A DNA stretch of 64,000 nucleotides from Notolepis coatsorum (Eukaryota; Chordata; Actinopteri; Aulopiformes; Paralepididae), in NCBI GenBank assembly GCA_963971535.1, contig OZ020589.1, positions 84,462,955 to 84,526,954 on the forward strand, written 5' to 3'. This document shows positions 40,276-50,339 of this stretch, one piece after another; position 1 is the stretch's first letter, and every line of letters begins with the position of its first letter. The notes under the pieces were generated by a model, which did no database searches, was not told the origin of the DNA, and was given only the letters and a program-made list of their open reading frames with translations. The position numbers and the translations under genes are program-made.

Positions 40276-41659
40276 TTACACTTCTTTCCTGTCAGCGCTT
40301 ACCTGTCGGGTGGTGCCTGAGTGCTTATTAAAGCACCTGTTTCTGGTGTAAGCGGCTTCTTGCACCGCATAATGCCATAGGCTCTTAGGTAAGTTACTAT
40401 CTACTAGCTTACACCTAGCCATTTCGAAAAGGGTGCACCATTCCCTCTCTGCCACCCCGTTCTGGTGTGGGGGATATGGACGTGACGTCTCGTGTCTTAT
40501 CTTGTACCTTCTCAACAGTGATTGGAACTCTCTGTTTGTGAACTCGGTTTCGTTGTCGGACCTCAAGCATCCTACATTACCATAAGGGGCTACGTCTGCC
40601 AGGAATTTCTCCGTGGCCTGGAGTGTGTCACTCTTTGCTTTGAGAAAGTAAACAAACACTGCCCCTGTGCACACATCTGTAAAAGACTGTACATATCTAA
40701 AGCCTCCTATGGACTCGTTGCTTACTGGGCCGGCTAGGTCCGTGTCAACTAATGCAAGTGGTACCCTTACTTTTTCTGTGGGATTTCTGTATCTCGGTTG
40801 AGTAAACTTCCCTGTTTTGCACACTGCACAATTTTTGTCAGGTCTACGCTTTTCACCTTCTATGTGCATGCCTTCTGTCACTACTTGCAGTTTCAGTAAA
40901 TTACCCATAATCTCGTGCCATGTCTGAATATCGTGACTGGCTGTCACGCTACACATATCATTATTATCATTACACTTGTTGTTGTCATTACACTCCGTTT
41001 GCAGATAATATATTCTCTGGTACATCTTTATGTCAAACCGTGTACCGTCAGGTTCTACAAGAACATTTTTACCTTTATCGAAGAATACCTTGGCACCGCT
41101 TGCAGTAGCAGCTATTACAGATAATAGTCCTTGTGGGAACGATGGTACGTAGAGAGCGCTCTTTAATGTCACCGTACGCCGGTGCCCCTTACTGTCCGTG
41201 AGGCATACCTGTGCGTCTCCTCTCTCTTGCGCCAATCTGTAGGTGCGTCTCCCGTCTGCCAGCTCCATGCTGTGCCTCTCCGGGTGGAAAGTGTCGTCAA
41301 AGTTCTTGAACCGACTCCTGTCGTTGATGACATGGGACGACGCACCTGTGTCCACGATCAGTCCCCTTCTCTGGGCTCGCTGCAGCTGGGCCGGTCTGGC
41401 GATGCACGCCGTCCGCGCCCCGAAAGCACAGTCTTCTTGTCCCGTTAGTCTCACGTCGACCGTCGCCGCCATCGTGTCCGCTGCCATCATCCTGTCCACA
41501 GCCGTCTTCTTGTCCGTAGCCGCCATCTTGTCCGTAGCCGCCATTTTGTCCATAGCCGCTATTTTGTCCGTGGCCGCCGTCTCGTCCATGGCCGCCGTCT
41601 CGTCCATGGCCGTCATCTTGCCCATGCGCGTATCGCGCGCTCTGGTCGTGTTTCTTCAT
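40276..41659 (-). pseudogene. Copia gag zinc knuckle, protease and integrase
   Basis: On the minus strand, the gag end has CSFCKSTGHTDRACMKKH followed by a Gly/His/Asp-rich repeat (GHGRDGG..., about 41,480-41,640) encoded by imperfect 18-bp repeats. After a frame change within this repeat comes protease LIVDTGASSHVI, then integrase with CAVCKTGK, LVDTDLAGPV, LRSDNETEFTN and NGVAERE, which keep the DDE residues. The frame ends at 40,276. This is the most conserved part of the copia element. Confidence 0.85.
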
Positions 41660-42390
41660 GCACGCTCTGTCTGTGTGCCCCGTGGATTTGCAGAAGCTAC
41701 ACCAGACAGTCTTTGTGCAGTCGCTTCTCCGATGGCCTTTCTCTCCGCATCGCCACCACGCCAGTTCCGTCGTGGTGGTCCTGGTCCTCTCCCTTTAGCA
41801 CCCTCTCTCCCGCCTCCGTGGCGACTGGGTGGGTATCTTCTGAGGCCTCGAAGTTTCTTAACTTAACCTTGAACTGTCCCAGTGTCATGTCCGTTGAACC
41901 GTGTGTTACCAGGAGTGTGAACGGTTTGTACAGCTCCGGTAGTCCTCTCATCATCATCGCCATCATTAGCCCATCGCTTGGTGCTTCTCCGGCACTCCTC
42001 AATGGCGTCGTGATTTGCTCCGCTCTGTTGACGTATTCGGTCACAGTCTTGGTGGGCCCCTTCCTCAGAGCCGTTAGTGCTATGTAGAGGGCCACGACTC
42101 GGGGTCTTCCTCGCCCGATGTAATGCTCTCTCAACACCTCCAGGCTTTCTCGGCCTTGGTCTTTAGTGTCGCGGAATATCAGCCCCAAGCTGTCCAAGAA
42201 GTCGAGCGTCTGCGTTACACTGGTCGTCCAGGGCTTGCTCTTCCGCCGTCAGTTCTCCCGTGGGGGCTGCCAGGATCGTCTCCTTCAGCCCTGCACCGGT
42301 AATGCAGCATAGCATGTGCTCTTCCCAGAGCTCGTAGTCCTCTGCTTTTCCATTGAATGAGGGCCATTTGCCCCTTCCCTTGTTTTCCAT
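41660..42390 (-). pseudogene. Copia gag
   Basis: The ATG at 42,388-42,390 starts MENKGRGKWPSFNGKAEDYE, the copia gag opening (F.G..Y..WE). The second part, in another frame from about 42,190, has SLEVLREHYIGRGRPRV, VTEYVNRAEQITTPLRSAGE and LPELYKPFTLLV. A frameshift at about 42,175 and another before the knuckle break it. Family knowledge: the protein forms the particle that packages element RNA. Confidence 0.8.
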
Positions 42391-42520
42391 CCTCTTCGTT
42401 GGTGGTAGGCGTAGCTTTAGCTCTTGTTGGCCTAGCGTCTAGCCACACGGTGCTCCCGGCGCTAACCTAGCCTATATTTTAGCTAAGCTTGCTACCCTTA
42501 TTATTTCGCCCCGGCGTTAT

Positions 42521-42534
42521 CTGGGCCCATAACC
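42521..42534 (-). promoter_or_regulatory. Copia primer binding site (initiator tRNA-Met anticodon arm)
   Basis: CTGGGCCCATAACC on the plus strand equals the anticodon stem-loop of vertebrate initiator tRNA-Met (CAT anticodon), directly adjoining the 5' LTR. An internal tRNA-iMet primer site, rather than a 3'-CCA site, is the known mode of Drosophila copia. Confidence 0.82.
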
Positions 42535-42863
42535 TGTTGACAGAATCCGGCTATAGGGCGACAATAATGTGGTCAAGAGGCATGGTTTCTATCTTGAGCC
42601 TTAACTGGCGTGGTTTATTTATTCACATGGCAGAGCAGCAGTTCTATAGTTCTCCTCTCACTGAGAGGCTGGGGGAAAGAGAAAGAATGGGAGGAGACAT
42701 CTCTATTTATACTCGCCACCTGGTGGTGTTCCTGAGTGGCTCCGCCTAGAGTGCCCTCTAGTGGAAACAGTTATATATGCAGTTAGACAGTTACTAGTGG
42801 AAACAGTTATATATGCAGTTAGACAGTTACTAACAATCCTACACAGAACCTCTGACTTCAACA
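42535..42863 (-). repeat. Copia 5' LTR
   Basis: Near-identical partner of 15,010-15,339, with the same internal 38-bp duplication. Differences include AGAGCGCC versus AGAGTGCC and one missing base in the second TATATA block. Confidence 0.9.
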
Positions 42864-42904
42864 TTAACATGGTGTTGACTATCTCTGAGTCCCTCAACAA
42901 ATGT

Positions 42905-43110
42905 TCCACAGTGGCTCGGGAGGTAGAGCAGTCGTCTGGCAATCCGGAGGTTCCCGGTTCGATTCCCGCTCCTCCCGGGCAGCGTGTCGATGTGTCCTTG
43001 AGCAAGACACTTAACCCCTAATTGCTCCCGATGAGCACTATAATATAATAATATAACTAGTAACAAATTGTAAAGCGCTTTGGATAAAAGCACTATATAA
43101 AAAAAGCAGC
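42905..43110 (+). repeat. tRNA-derived fish SINE
   Basis: The head GGCTCGGGAGGTAGAGC (A box) and GGTTCGATTCCC (B box) are followed by the shared middle part 'GTGTCCTTGAGCAAGACACT' and 'AATTGCTCCCGATG'. It ends in the tail TTGTAAAGCGCTTTGGATAA. This structure is very widespread in teleosts. The element is oriented plus and looks full length. Confidence 0.85.
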
Positions 43111-43485
43111 CATTTACCATCTCTCTAGTGGCCTATACAAAAGGCTTAGAGCTGTGTGTGTGTGCCCATGTGTGCCCATGTGTGTTTGTATTCATCTGGT
43201 TGTGTCTCTCATTTTGTGTTCCCTCAGTGCAAAGTTCCTTCCACCCAAAGTTCCCTCAAGCTAAAGTTCCCTTGGCCCAATGTTTCCTCAACCTAAAGAT
43301 CCCTCAGTTTTAATTTGTATCTACTTGCATAAACAACCAAACAACCAAACATACCTGTGCATGCTTCACTGACTCATACTCTTTGCACATAACTGCCCAA
43401 TTGCACAGCCCTGGCCTATTCCTATATTCCTATTAAATTTTTATTGTACTATATTCTATTGTGCTATATTTAATTTATATCCCAG
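43111..43485. other. No gene; degenerate (AAAGTTCCCTCA) minisatellite
   Basis: About 43,222-43,312 has five or six degenerate copies of AAAGTTCCCTCAACC. Similar copies border the foldback element at 55,615-55,640. No coding region is supported. Confidence 0.5.
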
Positions 43486-43489
43486 TTAA

Positions 43490-44135
43490 CACATTCAGCA
43501 CCAGGGACTAGCATTAAAACATAGGACTTCATCACCTTGTTTGCATGGCTATATTATATTCAATATTATAGCTATGGATACAATACTATGGCCCATTTGA
43601 CATCAAATATCTATTGTTCAATATGTGAAAAAGAATGAATTTTTCCATCCATACGTTCCCGTGTTATACCGTGGTGAATATAAGTATAGTTATAGCGTGG
43701 TCTGGGGTAATTCCCAAAAGGCTGAGTAATAGCCATATGCGTGTATTCTACTAAAAGCGTTGCCATTTCTTGCCTGGACTAGCTACTATTCTCAAATCTA
43801 ACGTTACACACATACGCACAGATCGCAATGAAGACATGCTTGGATCAACGCAAGATTGATATCATATAGCCCTTACCTTGACTAGGATGTACCCCAAAAA
43901 GAATATTCCAATTATCTGATCGCCATTCCAAGTATTGATGTCAATTGTGTCGCCAACATAATCCACCACACAACATGCATCGGGGGTATTAGATTCTTCT
44001 CAATCCAAGCTGCTGAACGAGTATAACCGCTCGTCTGCCCGGAGAAAAATAGCCGACCCGGACCCATATAATCGACGCACAGCCCAAGACACAAGGTTTC
44101 AAAGGGTGCTCGATATCGCCCAACGACCAAACGAC
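43490..44135 (-). mobile_element. piggyBac-like non-autonomous element, truncated copy
   Basis: It starts after TTAA (43,486-43,489) with CACATTCAGCACC, comparable to other TTAA elements here. Its reverse complement matches 47,060-47,270: 'ATTGGAATATTCTTTTTGG', 'ACATCCTAGTCAAGGTAAGG' and 'TTGCGTTGATCCAAG'. A minus-strand frame of 72 codons (43,912-44,130; ...HVVWWIMLATQLTSILGMAI) is partly kept in the other copy. The right end is lost near a LINE tail. Confidence 0.6.
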
Positions 44136-44137
44136 CA

Positions 44138-44212
44138 AAGCAAATTCATTGTATGTGAAATCTACTTGGCAATAAAGACCTTTCTGAATCTGATCCTGAT
44201 TTTCCTTAACCT
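44138..44212 (+). repeat. LINE 3' tail fragment
   Basis: 'TACTTGGCAATAAAGACCTT' followed by TCTGAATCTGATCCTGATT is the simple-repeat-tailed 3' end of a LINE, extremely 5'-truncated. Confidence 0.5.
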
Positions 44213-44229
44213 AAAGTTATATAAACTCA

Positions 44230-44600
44230 ATGGGCCTCATTCACGAAGTGATATAAGAACAGATTTACTCTTATTTTGTTCTTAACTAGCATTTTTCTTA
44301 TTTTGTTCTTACCTTGGATTCAGCAATGTTTTCTTATTTTTGCTTTTCTCTTAGGCAAGACCAAATTCTAAGAGTTAGAACAGTTAGATGCTCTGGCCGC
44401 TCAGGCCGTATGCATAGAACGCATGTTTAGAGATCGTCTAGATCAGTGGTTCCCAAACTTCTTGTTTATGTGGACCACTAGATTGCTATCAAGAACATTT
44501 GCGGACCACCTCGTATGCAAACAGTAAAAATAAATAAATAAACAACTGACTTTGATCCGCGTCGCACACACTGTGTTCCGTTGTCGCAGAATGGATGAGA
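44230..44600. repeat. Fragments of small DNA transposons
   Basis: 'TGGGCCTCATTCACGAAG' (44,233) and 'CAGTGGTTCCCAAACTT' (about 44,445) are typical starts of two fish non-autonomous DNA-transposon families. The first recurs inverted at about 55,595-55,608. Partner ends are not seen. A (GA)n tract follows at 44,598-44,670. Confidence 0.45.
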
Positions 44601-44614
44601 GAGAGAGAGAGAGG

Positions 44615-44673
<59 letters not shown>

Positions 44674-44700
44674 TTATGCACCATTCAGACTTGGAGCATG

Positions 44701-44772
44701 CAGTGGCGTCGTGTGGGTAAAATAACAGGGGAAGCCAAAAAAAATTAATAAAAAAAAAAAGTATTAAATATT

Positions 44773-44862
<90 letters not shown>

Positions 44863-46445
44863 TTTAAGTCAATCAGTCACCATGTACACTACAGTATGGC
44901 TCGGCGGCCAGTCAAACTTTCTTTTTATTTATTTAACAGATTGCAGAATGGGTACAATACAGTACGGCTCAATACACACAATTGTTAAGGGGATGCAGAC
45001 CAGAGAAAGACGTTTGTCTTGTTTACATCAGGGTCCCCCATTTTCAATTCATAGTGACATTTATGACATACAAGACATCATGACATTTATGGCATAGGGA
45101 CATACATGACATACAGGTATTTAGTATGGTTACATTTGTGACATATACGATATTCAAATATACAGTACTGTTACCCATAGATCCTGACAGAGTATATGAT
45201 GGGGAGGAGACTGTACATTAGGAGGGGGTGGGTGGGTGGGAGAGAAATATACATACGGCCGGGAGAGAATATGACGTCTAGAGTCTAGACAAACAAGACA
45301 AGACAAACGTATTTCTCTGGTCTGCATCCCCTTAACAATTGTGTGTATTGAGCCGTACTGTATTGTACCCATTCTGCAATCTGTTAAATAAAGTTTTCAT
45401 TCATTCATTCATTCATTCATTCATTCACGTGTCTGTTGCGCGGCGCGCCCAGCCATCAGAGCGCTCCTACTGTAAAATGAGGAAGCAGCCATTTCAGCCT
45501 CAGTTTTACTCGTTTATAAAAATGATTTAAAATGTTTATTAGCAACGCCGAGCTTTCAAACCCCGCCGCATCTGTGTGTGAAACCCTAATGGAACGCTGG
45601 GTACCTTTGACATTTATATCCGATATATTTTGGACCCACCGCTAGCTTTTAAGCAGTGCTTGATGGTGCACATTAACCTGGCTACTACGAGGAATAAGTG
45701 ACTGCGTATCCCAGCCCCTGGCTTGCATTGCAGTCATGAAAGGGTCTACAAGCTTGCCTGATAACGTTAGTTAGTCCTTAGTCAGGCTGCTCAGTGCTTA
45801 CCTGGTCAATAATGTGGTCCTCCTCTTGCCAGATAGATTTGTTAAATCATAATATCCACAGTGGTGTGCTCTGCTGGTCCTCAGTAAATGTCCCGCCGGC
45901 GAAAATAAGTTGCTATTAAAGTGCTAAATGTTAGATATAGAGGATTCGAACGTGCCCGCTCTGTTAATAACATTTTCAATCAATCCCGCGAGGGGATGTT
46001 CAGACGTGTTCTGACCTGCCCCGCCTCCAGGGGGGAAAATATGCTGAGTGCAAAGGGGAGGCCACACTCATGTGTCTTCCTCACAGCCCCGTTTTAAACG
46101 TTTAGGGTGTGGCAGTAAGCTCGAATCTGATTGGCTAGGATCGGATTTGGACTCTAGATACATGAATCACATGCTGGAAGCCTGGAGAAAGAGACCTACC
46201 CCCTGCCTCCTCTCCTCTATACTAGCTGCAGTGAGCATAGTGAGGCTGACAGTGTGTTAGAGGGAGTGAGGAGAAGAGGGAGACATTTTAAAAAAAATAA
46301 AAAATTATAACACAGATGCACAGATGAAAAAGAATGTAAACTATATTAATTTTTTTTTTTTTTTTTCATATTTCATATTTGATATTAATTCATATTTTAA
46401 TAGGGAGGCATGGCTTCCGTTGGCTTCCATAAGGATTCGCCACTG
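44701..46445 (-). mobile_element. Non-autonomous hAT element, copy 2 (inverted)
   Basis: CAGTGGCG...CGCCACTG ends lie between perfect duplications GGAGCATG (44,693-44,700 and 46,446-46,453). The reverse complement aligns with 5,848-7,508 over most of its length. It differs by an expanded (TA)n (44,778-44,845), extra bases near 45,100 and small indels in the leader exon. Distinct target duplications show independent insertion, not a segmental inversion. Confidence 0.88.
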
Positions 46446-46637
46446 GGAGCATGCACTGGACTTAATCTATATGCACACTGCCAGATGAGTGGCTGCTTAA
46501 CCGTTTCAGATTGCCAAGAGCAGTCCATTTAGATGTATGCAATACTCTGGAGCCTCAACACATGCTGGTCAAATCATTTTTTTTTATACAACAACAACAA
46601 ACAACACAATATCAACATCAACAGAAACAACAACAAC

Positions 46638-46728
<91 letters not shown>
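46638..46728. repeat. (AAT)n microsatellite
   Basis: Thirty consecutive AAT triplets. The long Asn or Ile frames across it are artefacts of the repeat. Confidence 0.95.
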
Positions 46729-46729
<1 letters not shown>

Positions 46730-46780
46730 CAAAACAATAAGAAATAGTAAATACAGATCTGAACTTAACTAATCTATTAA

Positions 46781-47724
46781 CTCGTTGGACGCCACTCACG
46801 AACAAAGTCGGGTTAACTCGCCGACGCTTGAGCGCCAAACCCGAGAAAAGTCGGGTTTTCTATCGTTATTTCTTTTATTCGATATTCCCATTCATAATCC
46901 ATCGAGGGAGCCTGTGTTATCATTGGGAATGGGTCTGAGATCGCAAACGTCCAATACCGCCGCCTGCCGCCTTGCAGCCGGTATTGGACATCCTTGGAAA
47001 CTCTCTGGCTTGGGCTGTGCGTCGATCTAAAATGTCCGGGCGGGGTTTTCCTTGTCGGGCAGGACAAGCGTTTATAACGCATGGATTGAGAAGAATCAAG
47101 CACTCCCGGTTCATGTTCTCTGGTGGATTATGTTGGCAACATGATTGACATCAATACTTGGAATGGCGATCAGATAATTGGAATATTCTTTTTGGAGTAC
47201 ATCCTAGTCAAGGTAAGGTATATGGTGTCAATCTTGCGTTGATCCAAGAATTCCTTCACTGCGATCCGAGCCTACGTGTGTAATATGTGTGTAACGTATT
47301 CCGTTGGTGACGATCAGAGCATAGAAACCCCCCCCCCCCACCCTTTCATGCATTCATGATGAAACACAATACCGATAATATAGCGTTGATTTCGAAATAG
47401 TGGCGTATACAGGCGAGAAACGGCAAGTTTTTTTGTGAAATGCACGTATTGCTGCATAGCGTCGTTTTCTGGGATTAGACAGGATTACTCTAAAACTATA
47501 CTCATATTCACCACGGTATGAAACGGGAATGTATGGATGACATCTTTTTTTCTTTTTCACAAATTGAACGATAGATACTCGATGTCAAATGGGCAATAGT
47601 ATTATATTCATAGCTATGATATATAATATAGTTTGAGCCCTGCAAACACTGCAACGTATTCCTATACTTTAAAGCGGTGGCCTTCTTACCACACAGTACA
47701 CAGCGCCCACTGGCGCTGATTGAG
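46781..47724 (+). mobile_element. piggyBac-like non-autonomous element
   Basis: TTAA at 46,777-46,780 and 47,725-47,728 flanks ends CTCGTTGGACGCCAC and, inverted, CTCAATCAGCGCCAG, which share the CGCCA core. At about 945 bp it is too short for transposase. An internal near-palindrome 'GTCCAATACCG...CGGTATTGGAC' (46,948-46,990) could fold. It is homologous to 43,490-44,135 and has a donor-like CAAGGTAAGG. Confidence 0.65.
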
Positions 47725-47728
47725 TTAA

Positions 47729-48060
47729 GCTGTAGGGTCCCCAAAGCTGGGGACCCTGCTGTTTTTATCATAAATCTATCAATACATACCGTATTAGATC
47801 CCCACGTGGGGTATCATTGGAAAGCCACACTCATTGGCTACAAACCTGTCCAATAGTTTTCGAGATCGCCAAATGATTGACGGAGCTAGAACCCCGGGAG
47901 TCGGGGGTGGTAATCTGACTCTGAACGGATTCTTGACAGGCAACAAATAGGGCTTTAATTATATATATATATAGTATTAAAATAAATGCACACCCGAGCC
48001 GCTATAGGTCGGCAAAGTGGCGCATCGCAAATCATCCTCAAGAGATGTATTGATGTTGTG
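47729..48060 (-). repeat. Copy 2 of the GGCCCACATGTGGGC repeat family (partial)
   Basis: 'TTCGAGATCGCCAAATGATT' and 'GACGGAGCTAGAACCCC' match, inverted, 56,560-56,640. The 3' part ('GCACACCCGAGCCGCTATAG', 'CAAATCATCCTCAAGAG') matches 3,565-3,625. It lies immediately after the TTAA of the preceding element. Confidence 0.55.
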
Positions 48061-48567
48061 TTTCTTTTTCAAATGTAGCCAAGAGTAAAGACCTTAACCC
48101 TATCAAAACAGCAGTCAAAGTGTATATTTTCATTTTTACCAATGTTTTTAAGATTCACGAAAATAAGAATTTATCGGAACATTTTTAATTATATCTATTT
48201 TATCGTAAAACTGTGAGGAAATGACTAAATCCAGATTTAACACTGCCATTGGAAAGAGGAGCTTTTTCCCTATCCATAAATGTATGATTTTGCCATAATA
48301 AGGTCAAGGTCAAGTTCAAGGTCAAATATGAATTTATAATTAATTAAAATGTATTATAATTTATTACTGTATCTACAAGTCCTTCTGTTTAATCATCTTC
48401 CCTTTATTCATTTGCTTAGCTTTTTTGTACACTTGATCTCAAGAAGGTGTTGAATGAGCTCAGTGAGGGAGCATGGTGGTTGCACAATTGTAACATGGTG
48501 TTATTCACCGGCACAAATGCAAAAATTATTTATAATTGATATTCTCCTTTGTTGCATCACAATTTAC
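48061..48567. other. No gene recognised
   Basis: AT-rich non-coding sequence with no supported element or RNA gene. Confidence 0.45.
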
Positions 48568-49132
48568 TAGGGGTGTAAGTTAACGGTACACAAAAACCAC
48601 GGTACGGTACATACCCCGGTTTTGAAGTCAAGGTTCGGTATGGGTTTTCGGTAGGGATGCTCGATATTGGCTTTTTTACCGATACCGATATACCGATATT
48701 GTCCAACTCTTAATTTCCGATACCGATATCAACCGATACCGATATATGCAGGGTTTCCCCCGCCAAAAAACTGAATAATTTCAGGTAATTAACATTACAT
48801 ATGTCTTGTTGTGGAATTAACATAACATTATGCATACTTTTGACAATAAATAAAATCAGAATTTGTTCTTACTTGCTTGCCTGGGTAAATAAAGGTTATA
48901 GAAATGTAAAAATAAATAAAAATTATGTCAATGAATATTCTATAATGAAATTAATAATCGACTTGTAAAAACATTTAAATAATAATAATTATATTATATT
49001 GCAGGAAAAAACAGCCCCCGGTGGGCGGTCGTTAGTGGTTAACCATTGTATTCGTTCGGTACACAGCCGTTCGGTACGGTACAGTACACACTGAAACGGT
49101 TCGGTTCGGATACGTGTACCTTTACACCCCTA
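48568..49132. mobile_element. Small hAT-type element with 8-bp duplication
   Basis: Ends TAGGGGTGTAA and TTTACACCCCTA are inverted. CAATTTAC precedes (48,560-48,567) and follows (49,133-49,140). Subterminal repeats of CGGTACGG/GGTTCGGT are typical. At 48,652 a second hAT-like start, TAGGGATGCTCGATATTGG, with several CCGATACCGATA repeats shows another element nested within it. Non-coding. Confidence 0.82.
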
Positions 49133-49140
49133 CAATTTAC

Positions 49141-49936
49141 TCAAGCCTAGTAACAGACACAATATTTCTGACACTGGGAATACATACCCCCAGGTCCCTA
49201 GATACCTAGAACATGCAAATTGACCTTGTAGAAGTGGAGCAATCTTCCATTTACTTGGGCATGTAACTTTAGGCGAAATTTCAAAAAATAGGGCTACAGC
49301 TTAACAGGCTAATAAATACAAAATACAAATATGCCAAATAAGAATTAAAACGAAAAACACACCACAAACACAAAAGACATTAGGCATTAGACAAACATTC
49401 CCCCCCCCCCCCCACAGACTGCCGGATTCCCCAGGACCAGCACCCTACCCCCACTCCGCCGCTACATGGAGCTTTTGACCAACTAGGCCGCCGCAGTCCA
49501 CATTTCAATACCCGCCTGTCCCACCCCAACCACCCGAGCAGTCGAGATCTCCAAATAAATAATGTCCAGCAATGTCAGGGACCAGTGAATTACCGTGAGA
49601 TTCTCAGGTTCTTTCCATCTCATAGCGATACGTTTTGGCTGCTGTAACGCCTGCTAGAATAATATTTTTCTGTTGTATGGATGTTGGTAATACAGATATA
49701 TTGTTTAGAAGTAACGCCGGTCAAATCCTGTGCCTCCACACCTAGAAGTTCCGAGCGCACTCAGGGTTTTAGCTACAGGGACCTTTCAGAGAGATGGGTG
49801 ACAGGTCCGCGTATTTCCCAACCTACTGCGCGATTGGCACTTGACAAGCGCTCAGTCGTTCAGTATTGACAAAGCCTACTTTGCTGGAACGATTCATTTC
49901 ACACAAATGTATCGCTCCAGCAAAGCATCTTACAGT
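49141..49936. other. No gene recognised
   Basis: Contains a C-run at 49,400-49,412. No protein family, RNA gene or element boundary is recognisable. Confidence 0.45.
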
Positions 49937-49944
49937 ATAGTATG

Positions 49945-50134
49945 CAGTGGCGGCCGGTGGGTACTTCGCCACTAGGGGCGCTATACCAAACATTTTGCAA
50001 ACATGTACAAGGCACGCATTGGCGAATATTATCACCATTGCCATCGATCAAATTATATGATCAGTCAGTCAAATGCAACGACGTTTCCAATAGCCCAACA
50101 CAAACACGCACAGCTCTCTCTCTCTCTCTCGCTC

Positions 50135-50170
<36 letters not shown>

Positions 50171-50277
50171 AGATGATGTCAGATCCATTCAATAATAAAC
50201 ACATTTGTAAAGCTTGTTATTTTAAACAAGTTACCATTCATTGTCTGAGTGGTTATATGCCCCACATGCGGCGAAAT

Positions 50278-50339
<62 letters not shown>

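Larger units (their letters stand above)
15010..42863 (-). mobile_element. Ty1/copia retrotransposon opened by two large insertions
   Basis: Two 329-330-bp LTRs (15,010-15,339 and 42,535-42,863; TGTTGACAG...CTTCAACA) bound minus-strand copia gag, protease, integrase, partial RT and RNase H. Removing the hAT insertion (15,763-29,297 with one duplication) and the zinc-finger LTR element (30,021-39,619 with one duplication) leaves about 4,720 bp, normal for copia. A tRNA-iMet-type primer site adjoins the right LTR and a purine tract adjoins the left. I find no matching 5-bp duplication outside the LTRs (GATAG versus TTAAC). Confidence 0.9.

Noticed and set aside
15005..42868. 5-bp duplication around the copia LTRs
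   Set aside because: GATAG and TTAAC do not match, so I do not claim one.
5848..46445. Whole 5.8-46.4 kb region as one giant inverted-repeat transposon
   Set aside because: The two arms are independent hAT insertions with different target duplications (CAACAGAG and GGAGCATG).
46533..46838. Poly-Asn, poly-Ile and poly-Val frames
   Set aside because: Artefacts of the (AAT)n microsatellite.
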